A stretch of DNA of 7,019 nt, taken from assembly GCA_012031335.1 (NCBI GenBank), contig JAAUTT010000226.1, positions 1 to 7,019 on the forward strand. Direction: 5' to 3'. The first letter of the stretch is position 1. Each line of letters opens with the position of its first letter. The DNA comes from Bacteroidales bacterium. GTDB taxonomy: Bacteria; Bacteroidota; Bacteroidia; Bacteroidales; JAAUTT01. The notes below the pieces were generated by a model that was not told where the DNA came from, ran no database searches, and worked only from the letters and a program-made list of their open reading frames with translations. The translations under genes and the position numbers were made by a program. Of the stretch, positions 1 through 6,235 are shown in pieces.

Positions 1-14
1 ACGGTAAAAAATAC

Positions 15-53
15 AAAAAAGTATCTCATACTAACCTTTCGATAAGATATGAG
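15..53 (-). terminator. Weak terminator-like hairpin, minus strand
   Basis: On the minus strand CTCATA (53-48) can pair with TATGAG (30-25) across a 17-nt loop, followed after four bases by six T (20-15). The stem is short and AT-rich, so this is a poor terminator. It lies about 150 nt beyond the DUF2459 stop, the right side for ending that operon. Confidence 0.25.
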
Positions 54-93
54 TTATGGATCCTTCAATTAACCTATTATTTTTCAGCCAACA

Positions 94-109
94 GCCTTTT
101 ATAAAGGGC
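94..109. repeat. Imperfect 16-bp palindrome
   Basis: GCCTTTTATAAAGGGC pairs with itself over eight positions with one G-T wobble. It lies in the non-coding stretch after the DUF2459 gene and has no adjacent T tract. The function is unknown. Confidence 0.3.
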
Positions 110-157
110 AATCCTTAAAGCTTGCGCCTACCGAAAATTTAAACTGGTTGATACCTG

Positions 158-165
158 CAAATCTA
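158..165 (-). promoter_or_regulatory. Possible -7 box (TAGATTTG)
   Basis: Minus-strand TAGATTTG fits TAnnTTTG and lies in non-coding DNA just after the DUF2459 gene, pointing out of the window toward a possible next minus-strand gene. No good -33 element is seen. Chance matches to this short motif are common. Confidence 0.2.
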
Positions 166-205
166 TGTTAACATTTTAAGGCAGAAAGACTCCCTAACAG
201 GTTAC

Positions 206-885
206 TTACCTGTATATCCAAAACATACCTTTGTCGAATGGAGTCCACAAACATGCTTTCTGGTTGCAGGCCTTCAGGCCTTTGTTTGTCCAGGTGTTGC
301 AGGTCTTAAAAATACTATAACTTCCTTTAGCTTCGTAAAAAGCGTCGCTGGTACCATAATTGGCATCGGTTTTAATATGGATAACTTCGCCATTGGAAGT
401 TCTGTCAAACGTATCTTCAATAAAGCCAATCAATTCACGATATTGTTTGTAACTCAGAGTAAGCCTGATACATTTCGGGCCTTCTTGCAAATCCCTTATA
501 AATGTGGTATGCACAGCCGAAGCTCCCAAACCAAAAATTGCTTTTACTGCAGTTTTAAATTTCAAATCGGCCCATGTAGGTGTTTCCATGTAAAACCCTT
601 TATCGCCCCAGCCAAAGCCAATATACTTGTAAATGGTATCATGACTGTTTGTATGCTCATAACGGATTTCGCTACTCCAGTCTTTTAATTTGGTTTAACA
701 GGTACCACCAAATCGGTATGAACACCATTGGAAAGAAGAAAGATAGTGACTTCATCACCCTGTATAACAGTTCGGTTAACAGGAATTATGGACAAAATCA
801 GCGCAACAATAAAATAAAAGAGGACAGTACCAGGCACAGCTAAAATTGAAATAATCAGTACTTTGGCTGATTGACGAAGTCTCAT
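206..885 (-). CDS. DUF2459 / TIGR02117 family membrane-anchored protein (frameshifted)
   Basis: Conserved protein of unknown function, split into two frames. The first part (885 to about 688) has one N-terminal membrane segment (about residues 9-34) and the family motif LSNGVHTDLVVP (about 51-62), then meets a TAA at 685-687. The second part continues one frame over with LKDWSSEIRYEH, GFGWGDKGFYMETPTW, CNTWTNKGLKAC and a C-terminal FWIYR. Restoring one base near 685-693 (minus-strand CCAAATTAAAAG) gives about 226 residues, a normal family length. I chose the ATG at 885 over an upstream GTG at 924 because it overlaps the stop of the aldo/keto reductase as ATGA, which implies translational coupling. 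The soluble domain probably faces the periplasm. No enzymatic role is established; the conserved His and Cys are a possible active site (inference). Whether the break is real or an assembly error cannot be told here. Confidence 0.85.
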
Positions 886-1893
886 GACTGCTCTTGCTGC
901 AGAATAGAGGCATGATAAGAACACCCATAAAAACCTTTTGGGTTTTTATATTCTTCGATAATGCCTGTTTTCGATGGCTCCCTCGATTTATCAAGCAGCA
1001 TATTTACATCATCCTCGGTAAGTGGTTTAAAATTGCGGACAATTTTAAGGTCGGCCTGCAGCTCTTCACGTGTTTGAATGCCGCATACAAGGGCGCTCAC
1101 CGGTAACGACAAAGAGTATCGGCGACATAACTCTGGACTGATATTCAGTTCGCGGGGTAAACGGGCATCCTGACCGGCCAGTGACTTCATCCCCAATGCC
1201 GCAATATTACGCTTGGTAAGAACAGGAAGTACTTCCTTCTGAAAGCTCGAATAATGGGCATCGAGAATGTTAAGTGGAAGCTGTACGGTATCCCATTCAA
1301 ATGGCATATTCAACATGTCGAGGTGAATTTTGGGGTCGCGGTGGCCTGTAAAACCGATATATCTTATTTTACCTGCTTTTTTGGCTTCGAGTAGTGCTTT
1401 TAAACCTCCCTTGTCAGTATCAAGAATTCGTTTTCCATCTCCCGGATATTGAATGGCATGAAACTGATAAAGGTCTATATGGTCTGTCTTTAAACGTCGC
1501 AGGGCTTCCTCGAGCTGACGTTTTACACCTTCATAATCTCGGGCACATACTTTCGACATTAAAAAAAACCTTATTCCTACGGCTGCTATCTGCCAACGCC
1601 TTTCCCATTACCTCTTCAGCACGTCCGTTATGATATTCCCAGGCATTATCCCAAAAAGTAATGCCTTCATCGAGTGCTTCATGCATCAAACGCACACTTT
1701 CATCGTCTGTTTTATTAGCTACCGAATCCCAACCGCCATATCCAATAATGGTGATTCTTTCGCCAGTTTTACCCAAAGGCCGGGTAGGTATACCTGTTGA
1801 ACTGTTTTGTTGCATGCCCATAACTACAGGTCCCAGAGCAACACCTGCCATAATGGTATTTACAAATTCCCTGCGCGACAGTTTTGAATTCAT
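882..1893 (-). CDS. Aldo/keto reductase with Tat-type signal (frameshifted in poly-T)
   Basis: NAD(P)H-dependent oxidoreductase of the aldo/keto reductase superfamily; the substrate is not predictable. The N-terminus carries SRREFVNTIMAG (residues 6-17), a twin-arginine motif followed by a hydrophobic stretch, suggesting export of the folded enzyme. The catalytic tetrad is recognisable: D82 and Y87 in WDNAWEYHNGRAEE, K114 in MSKV and H145 in DLYQFHAI. The beta-strand region IRYIGFTGHRDP and the cofactor-side segment ALVCGIQTREEL follow. The frame breaks at a run of eight T (plus-strand A run 1561-1568): upstream reads ...RNKVFF, downstream resumes at MSKVCARDYEG. Removing one T restores RNKVFLMSKV and about 336 residues, typical for this exported subgroup. 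The break separates D/Y from K/H, so neither fragment could be active alone. The stop overlaps the start of the DUF2459 gene by ATGA. Confidence 0.9.
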
Positions 1894-2053
1894 AACTGGT
1901 TAAGTTTAAAGGTTTATGAGAGGCAATTTAGGAAATAAAAATTAGTCGGGATAAATTAAATGTAATTAATTGTAAACGATGTATATGATTTTTAGAAAAT
2001 CAACAATCCATGGCCGAGAACCGAATCAAAGAATAAAACAGATAAAAATGAAT

Positions 2054-2554
2054 TTACTTGGACCTTGCTTTTATCTGTTCAAAAAATTTAGGTAAATTTT
2101 CAGGATTATCATCGTAAAGAATAAGTTTACGCTGAGGTGTGTACAAAAAAATGGACGGATACTTCCGGGGTTTAAATTTAATGATGAATTCATTTTTAAG
2201 ATCAAAAAACAGCATTACATTTTTTTTACCTGTCAGGTTCTTACCGTATTTACTAAGGAAATCGTTTACTTCTTCAGGAGGATCAAGCGTTACAAGATGA
2301 ATAAAGGTGTTATTGAGATCGGGATACTTTTTATTTATTTGTTGAATTGCGTGACGGCAATGTTCGCAAGTGACATCAAAAAACACAAATAATAACAACT
2401 TCTGTGTATCCAGATTTTTACTGGTAAATAAAGATTTATCCTGCCTGAAAAGCGTAAAGTCGGGTATTGTTTCAGCTGGCTGACCTACCAATGGAAATGT
2501 TCCAATACAAAAGAAGATAGTCAAAAACAAAAAATACTTCCGAAAACGTTTCAT
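2054..2554 (-). CDS. Exported thioredoxin-like (TlpA/AhpC-TSA-type) protein
   Basis: Intact 166-residue thioredoxin-fold protein with an N-terminal signal segment (MKRFRKYFLFLTIFF, then a polar region near GQPAETIPDF), so it probably acts in the periplasm or on the envelope. The strand LLLFVFFDVTCEHC leads into a CEHC redox pair (C63, C66), and the cis-proline equivalent is in RKYPSIFLY (P133). PDFTLFRQDKSLF resembles the opening strand of TlpA-like proteins. The likely role is thiol-disulfide exchange; the partner is unknown. The frame is open to an ATG at 2575, but that codon overlaps a TAnnTTTG promoter box at 2573-2580. I therefore take the second ATG at 2554, which also gives a normal signal peptide (MKRFRKYF). 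It lies about 90 nt after the lipoprotein gene and appears to have its own promoter. Confidence 0.85.
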   Translation of the reverse strand: MKRFRKYFLFLTIFFCIGTFPLVGQPAETIPDFTLFRQDKSLFTSKNLDTQKLLLFVFFDVTCEHCRHAIQQINKKYPDLNNTFIHLVTLDPPEEVNDFLSKYGKNLTGKKNVMLFFDLKNEFIIKFKPRKYPSIFLYTPQRKLILYDDNPENLPKFFEQIKARSK

Positions 2555-2572
2555 AGTAATGCTTTTAAGTTC

Positions 2573-2580
2573 CAAAAGTA
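2573..2580 (-). promoter_or_regulatory. Bacteroidota -7 promoter box (TACTTTTG)
   Basis: Minus-strand TACTTTTG matches the Bacteroidota -7 consensus TAnnTTTG exactly. It lies 18 nt upstream of the thioredoxin-like gene's ATG at 2554, implying a short leader. No clear TTTG-type -33 element is seen at the usual spacing of about 20 nt; the intervening DNA is a plain AT-rich run. The match is short, so chance remains possible. Confidence 0.5.
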
Positions 2581-2608
2581 AATATATAATTTTTGCTGTT
2601 ATGAATAG

Positions 2609-2620
2609 TTTGTTAACAAA
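2609..2620. promoter_or_regulatory. 12-bp perfect palindrome TTTGTTAACAAA (candidate operator)
   Basis: A perfect dyad, TTTGTTAACAAA, between the lipoprotein stop and the thioredoxin-like gene's -7 box, 28 nt upstream of the box. Its position would suit a regulator acting on that promoter. There is no T tract, so it is not a terminator by itself. In AT-rich DNA a 12-bp palindrome can arise by chance. Confidence 0.25.
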
Positions 2621-2644
2621 GAAAGAGAACGTAAAGGTTATTAA

Positions 2645-3087
2645 TTAGTTCAATACATGAAGAATTAAACCCTTTTGCCCACAGAACGCTTTTATTTCCT
2701 GTATGGTCTCATTGTCCGGTAAAGGAAAACCATTGTTTTGACTACCCTCCCTGTCTGTTGTCCATTTTAGCCAAAAAATTTCTTCCTGTGCCGGAATCTT
2801 TTCGAGAATCATTTTTAATGAATCGGTTCCTGTAACTGCAATTGGATTGGTTCGGACTTCCACCTCCGATTTAGCTCTGTTTGTGCCTGTAAGCACCGAA
2901 AAATTCCATATCCCATCAACAGACCAGCTGTATAACTCCCAACCCTTTAAAGAAGATTGAAAAAAAGTGTGTCCATATCAAATTTGGTGAGTATCTCACT
3001 ATCATTTTTTGATTCTTTGGAACACCCCGGAAGTATTAAAACAACAGCTATCAGAAATAATACTATTTGCAATAAAATGCGTTTCAT
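2645..3087 (-). CDS. Small lipoprotein of unknown function (frameshifted in poly-T)
   Basis: The N-terminus (MKRILLQIVLFLIAVVLILPGC) is a lipoprotein signal with lipobox LPGC and lipidated Cys at 22, followed by a charged linker SKESKNDSE. It should sit in the envelope. The first frame runs to MDTLFFNLL and stops; the second resumes with SSLKGWELYSWSVDGIWNFS and continues through LTGTNRAKSEVEV, EEIFWLKW and NETIQEIKAFC to HVLN. The frames join if one T is added to the seven-T run (plus-strand A run 2960-2966), giving MDTLFFQSSLKGW and about 147 residues. The KGWELYSW...W.FS..TGTNR pattern resembles small Bacteroidota lipoproteins of unknown function; no enzymatic motif is seen. No strong ribosome binding site is visible upstream, which is usual for Bacteroidota. 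A shorter reading starting at a GTG at 2896 would be only a fragment without a signal peptide. Confidence 0.8.
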
Positions 3088-3249
3088 AGTATGGATATTT
3101 GTGGATGAATGTTTATGAGATGTGTTAGAAATAAAAAGGTTGCGTTTGATTTTTCGGAAATCCGAAATTATTCTGCAGTGAAATAATCCACTGACTAACT
3201 TTTCGAATATTCAAGCCAAAGTTTCATCAGGGCTAAAGCTTAAATATCT
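3088..3249. other. Intergenic region with inverted repeat, no gene seen
   Basis: The 162-nt gap between the T9SS cargo gene and the lipoprotein gene. It holds a tight inverted repeat at 3152-3167 (TTTCGGA, 2-nt spacer, TCCGAAA), which is near-palindromic and not followed by a T tract in the minus direction. I find no TAnnTTTG box for the lipoprotein gene. Confidence 0.5.
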
Positions 3250-4186
3250 TCAAAATTCTTTGATCACCATTTTATAAACAAGTTTTAAAAGGTAGACACC
3301 TGAATTAAGATTTGTTACAGATACTTTTCCGGAATTTGAAATTGAATATATTTCCAAAACATTTTGACCATTCATATCAAAAATGCTTGCCCGGATAACA
3401 GGTTCATCTGCCGAAATATTAAAATAATCGTTTAAAAGGGTTTGGATAAATCATTTTATCTATCTCCAACTTGCTGGTTTTTGCACCGGATAGGGATGGC
3501 TGGAACAGGGAATTACAATCTCCGGTAAAAGCCGCATCTTTGTACGTAATAATATTATCAGTATAACATCGTAAACGTAAAACGGTACCTTCCATTATAA
3601 CAATCTTCGATACGCCAAAAAAGTATTTAACCGATCCGATGCGTTCTATTACAGGATAATTTTCGCTTATCCCGGAACGGTTAAATACCCATTCACTTTT
3701 ATTTGTAGCAGCATTGTAAATTACTTTAAGTTCCTGATCATTCAATTTACATGAGGTAAGGCTATCAACAACATATTCGAACCTTACACAGCTATTGTTT
3801 GAACATCCAGGATTTCCCGGCCTTACAATAATTGTATCGCTCTTTTGAACATTCATCAGATAAAGTGGGTAGAAAACCTTAAGGGACCTATCGTAATGAT
3901 AAACAGTATCGTTGGAATTATAAATACTTTCTTTACTTACTAAGGAAGTATCTATGTAATAAGTCCCATTCGGGTTCATCATACGCGAAATATTACGGAT
4001 TGCCATTAAGCGGCATTCCTTTCCTGCAACAACGGTATCTTTTTCCGATTTGATATAGGTAAGTATGAGCGGTGAACCCTGCGAAACATCATAAACCCAC
4101 AATGCTCCAACAGGAGCCCATTGTTGTGAGCGGGCAGACGCAAAACCAAACATCAGAATAATAAAATATAAAATTTTCATTTTCAT
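3250..4186 (-). CDS. Secreted protein with T9SS C-terminal sorting domain (frameshifted before the tail)
   Basis: A T9SS cargo protein. It begins with a signal peptide (MKMKILYFIILMFGFASA, cleavage near ASA/RS) followed by QWAPVGALWVYD, a start common in secreted Bacteroidota proteins of unknown function. The middle is beta-rich with several Cys (GCSNNSCVRFEY, LRLRCYTDNIITYKDAAF) and no recognised catalytic motif. The sorting domain starts at IYPNPF (246-251), where the frame ends prematurely after KRLF. One frame over the tail continues: DYFNISADEPVIRASIFDMN, GKVSVTNLNSGVYLLKL, ending KMVIKEF at 3250. Dropping one base near 3431-3437 restores NPFNDYFNI and about 311 residues. This tail normally directs cargo through the T9SS outer-membrane channel to the cell surface or outside, so the broken form should stay in the periplasm. 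An alternative start lies two codons downstream (MKILYF). Confidence 0.85.
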
Positions 4187-4244
4187 CTCAGTTCGACTAA
4201 TTCTGATTTAATGGAACTTTTTGCACTAAATTAATCAATTCTCT

Positions 4245-4288
4245 AAAAAAAATAAAGTCGCTCCCCATTTTACCGGAAGGCGACTTTA
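4245..4288 (-). terminator. Rho-independent terminator, minus strand
   Basis: Read on the minus strand, TAAAGTCGC (4288-4280) pairs perfectly over 9 bp with GCGACTTTA (4261-4253) around an 18-nt loop, followed directly by eight T (4252-4245). This is a textbook intrinsic terminator. It would end transcripts coming from the LolD-TIGR02757-TrmN6 operon, leaving a 3' region of about 360 nt, and separates that operon from the T9SS cargo gene. Confidence 0.75.
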
Positions 4289-4413
4289 CTATATTTTTCA
4301 GCATGTTCCCCGCAAATTTCCTTAACGTCCATGCATCCTTCAATTAAAATTCTCTTTTATTTGTTTCCCTGCTCCCGGTACTTTTATTGAATATTAAATT
4401 AAAATGTATTTGT

Positions 4414-4551
4414 ATGAGAAATGAAATATATATGGAATTTGTACGATGTTGGCAACACAGATCATCAAAAGGGATAAATCACAATATGCGGGAACAGGTT
4501 TTCAAAGAGCTTTATACCTTAATCGCAGAATTGAGAGAAAGTAATCAGTAA
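4414..4551 (+). CDS. Small hypothetical ORF, 45 aa
   Basis: The only candidate gene on the plus strand, lying in the gap between the TrmN6 and T9SS cargo genes. ATG to TAA encodes 45 residues beginning MRNEIYMEFVRCWQ and ending in a charged, helix-prone stretch (MREQVFKELYTLIAELRES). A second start at residue 7 is possible. The composition (Trp, Cys, His, Arg, no low complexity) looks more protein-like than random AT-rich DNA. No ribosome binding site or TAnnTTTG promoter was found, and I recognise no family. It could be a small DNA- or protein-binding peptide, a remnant of a larger gene, or chance. Confidence 0.3.
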   Translation: MRNEIYMEFVRCWQHRSSKGINHNMREQVFKELYTLIAELRESNQ

Positions 4552-4646
4552 TTTGAGAAAATTTTTAAATTTATTTAATCTACTAATGTATCACTCTATT
4601 TATATGTGCTTTACATTATTTTATAAAAAAACAAAAAAGGATTCGG

Positions 4647-5360
4647 TTAAAAATTAAGATAAAATTCTCTGGTTAGTTGAATATACTCCTCGGAATAAAT
4701 ATCATGAAATTTATAAATACTCAATTCTGATTTTTGGATGCTTTGAGTTCTGATTTTTGAAAATTGCAGCATTTGCCGGGATATGATTTTTGAGGATAAT
4801 GTACGGATAAACAATTGTTTCGTACAATTTAATCCATGAATCAAGGCTTCCTGCTCAAACTCCTTGTTTTCTGCAGGAAGAATTACGGCAAATATGCCCT
4901 CCGTGTTAAGTAACTGACTTATTTTTTCCAGAAAAGGACCAAAGGGAAGATTTTCGCTATGACGGGCTATAGTTTTATTTCTCCTTATATTTTTGAGTGA
5001 ATTTGTAAAATAAGGAGGATTAGAAACAATGAGGTCGTATTTAATATTTTTGGCAGGTTGATAGTTGAGAAAGTCGTTTTGAATAATTTCTATTCGATTA
5101 TTCCACGGCGATGCTAATACATTGTTCCTGGCCTGTAAATATGCTTCTTCATCGATCTCTACAGCATGGATGGTTGCCTGAGTAAACCGCTGTGCCATCA
5201 TAAGTGCAATTAAGCCGCTACCGGTTCCAATATCAAGGATATACTCTGTAGAATCAACAAAAGCCCAGGATCCCAGCAATACTCCGTCGGTATTCACTTT
5301 CATGGCACAGTGGTCGTGCCATACTGTAAACTGTTTAAATCGAAAAAAGGGGTTCGCCAT
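4647..5360 (-). CDS. trmN6: tRNA1(Val) (adenine(37)-N6)-methyltransferase (TrmN6/YfiC family)
   Basis: SAM-dependent methyltransferase expected to form N6-methyladenosine at A37 of tRNA-Val in the cytoplasm, by homology to E. coli YfiC/TrmN6. The 237-residue length is normal and the frame is intact. The family-specific N-terminus FRFKQFTVWHDHCAMKVNTD (6-25) leads into the SAM-binding motif DIGTGSGLIALMMAQR (43-58) and the acidic ribose-binding loop AVEID (66-70). The N6-adenine methyltransferase motif NPPY (114-117) and the downstream RNKTIARHSENLPF segment (128-140) follow. The start at MANPFFRFKQF is fixed by the conserved N-terminal block. The gene follows the TIGR02757 gene after 81 nt in the same direction and is probably the last gene of that operon; the next strong terminator is at 4245-4288. 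No clear ribosome binding site is visible. Confidence 0.92.
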   Translation of the reverse strand: MANPFFRFKQFTVWHDHCAMKVNTDGVLLGSWAFVDSTEYILDIGTGSGLIALMMAQRFTQATIHAVEIDEEAYLQARNNVLASPWNNRIEIIQNDFLNYQPAKNIKYDLIVSNPPYFTNSLKNIRRNKTIARHSENLPFGPFLEKISQLLNTEGIFAVILPAENKEFEQEALIHGLNCTKQLFIRTLSSKIISRQMLQFSKIRTQSIQKSELSIYKFHDIYSEEYIQLTREFYLNF

Positions 5361-5441
5361 CCAAAATAGTAAATACGAATTGTATCTTTATAATTAAATT
5401 TTCCCGGTAATCTATTGAAAATTTTACTCCAATATCTCAAT

Positions 5442-6230
5442 TTATCTAAAATTTTCGAACACTCCCAGTCCAAAAAGTGCAAAGTCGTATTTAACAGGAT
5501 CTTCGGCATCAAATTTCCTAAGTGCAGAAGTTACTTCCTCCACTGCTCTCCAATCGTTCTGTTTTCTTAAAAGAATGCCAAGTTTTCTCGAAACATTCCC
5601 GGTATGCAAGTCTAGCGGCAAATACAAGGCCGATGCGGGTATGTTTTTCCAGATTCCAAAATCAACTCCGTGTTTATCCGATCGGACCATCCAGCGTAGA
5701 AACATGTTAAGTCTTTTTGCTGAAGATCCTCTATCCACATCCGAAACATGCTTGGATGTGCGGCAGGCAATGCTGTTTGAAAGAAATGTGCTTCGAAAAT
5801 CGCTAAGTGTTTGTTTTATATCCCTATTTTTTAAATACGATAGTTCAAAAATTGATTTTAATCCACCTTTTGCTTGATAAATATTCCGGAGTGCCTTTAA
5901 AAAGAAGTAGGTATCTTCCTGATTAAAGGTTCGGTGGACAAAATCAGAAGCTTTTAATAAAACTTTATCCGATGCATCCATGATAAAGGAAAAAGGTTCA
6001 TGAGCCAACAAACCCATTAATTTTCGGCTGTTAACGAGGATGGACTTACGTTGTCCCCAGGCAATGGTAGCTGTAAGAAACCCGGCTATTTCAATATCTT
6101 CGGGATTACTGAACAGATGTGGTATCTGAATTGGATCAGTTTCAATAAAAGCCGGCTGGTTATACTGGTTGAATTTAAAATCAAGAAATTCCTTAAGCTC
6201 ATTAAAAGGAAGGGGTGGATGATTATCCAT
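5442..6230 (-). CDS. TIGR02757 / DUF2400 family protein
   Basis: Intact 262-residue protein of a family widespread in Bacteroidota with no assigned function. Family landmarks are IAGFLTATIAWGQRKSI (48-64), the block RLNMFLRWMVR (173-183), PLDLHTGNVSRKLGILLRKQ (205-224), and the C-terminal DPVKYDFALFGLGVFE (244-259). The PLDxHTxxVxRKLGL block resembles the VDxHVxRVxxRLGL segment of HhH-GPD DNA glycosylases, which contains their catalytic Asp, and the terminal LFGLG resembles their final helix. A nucleic-acid-binding or glycosylase-like fold is therefore possible but inferred. No signal peptide is seen, so it is cytoplasmic. The start lies 5 nt after the stop of the ABC ATPase gene, implying co-transcription; a weak AGGAAA precedes it. 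Confidence 0.88.
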   Translation of the reverse strand: MDNHPPLPFNELKEFLDFKFNQYNQPAFIETDPIQIPHLFSNPEDIEIAGFLTATIAWGQRKSILVNSRKLMGLLAHEPFSFIMDASDKVLLKASDFVHRTFNQEDTYFFLKALRNIYQAKGGLKSIFELSYLKNRDIKQTLSDFRSTFLSNSIACRTSKHVSDVDRGSSAKRLNMFLRWMVRSDKHGVDFGIWKNIPASALYLPLDLHTGNVSRKLGILLRKQNDWRAVEEVTSALRKFDAEDPVKYDFALFGLGVFENFR

Positions 6231-6235
6231 TATAT

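Larger units (their letters stand above)
4187..4646. other. 460-nt intergenic region
   Basis: The largest gap between recognised genes. It contains a minus-strand terminator hairpin at 4245-4288, a 45-codon plus-strand ORF at 4414-4551 and very AT-rich DNA at about 4555-4640. No TAnnTTTG box is found for the T9SS cargo gene. A 17-nt stretch at 4331-4347 nearly repeats one at 56-72. Confidence 0.6.

Noticed and set aside
407..414. TAnnTTTG match on the minus strand inside the DUF2459 gene
   Set aside because: Lies within coding sequence with no downstream gene start nearby; a chance match.
377..843. Plus-strand ORFs opposite the DUF2459 gene (377-688, 580-843)
   Set aside because: Antisense shadows of a gene with clear family motifs; their translations show no recognisable domain.
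776..994. Minus-strand 72-codon ORF spanning the reductase/DUF2459 junction
   Set aside because: It is the third frame over two better-supported coding frames and has no motifs.
894..1903. Plus-strand ORFs at 894-1106, 1394-1633 and 1661-1903
   Set aside because: Antisense to the aldo/keto reductase; no domain or start signal.
1987..2001. Inverted repeat GATTTT-TAG-AAAATC upstream of the aldo/keto reductase
   Set aside because: Six AT-rich pairs around a 3-nt loop with no T tract; expected by chance in this DNA.
5300..5512. Minus-strand 70-codon ORF between the TIGR02757 and TrmN6 genes
   Set aside because: It overlaps the ends of both intact genes in another frame and its translation is not protein-like.
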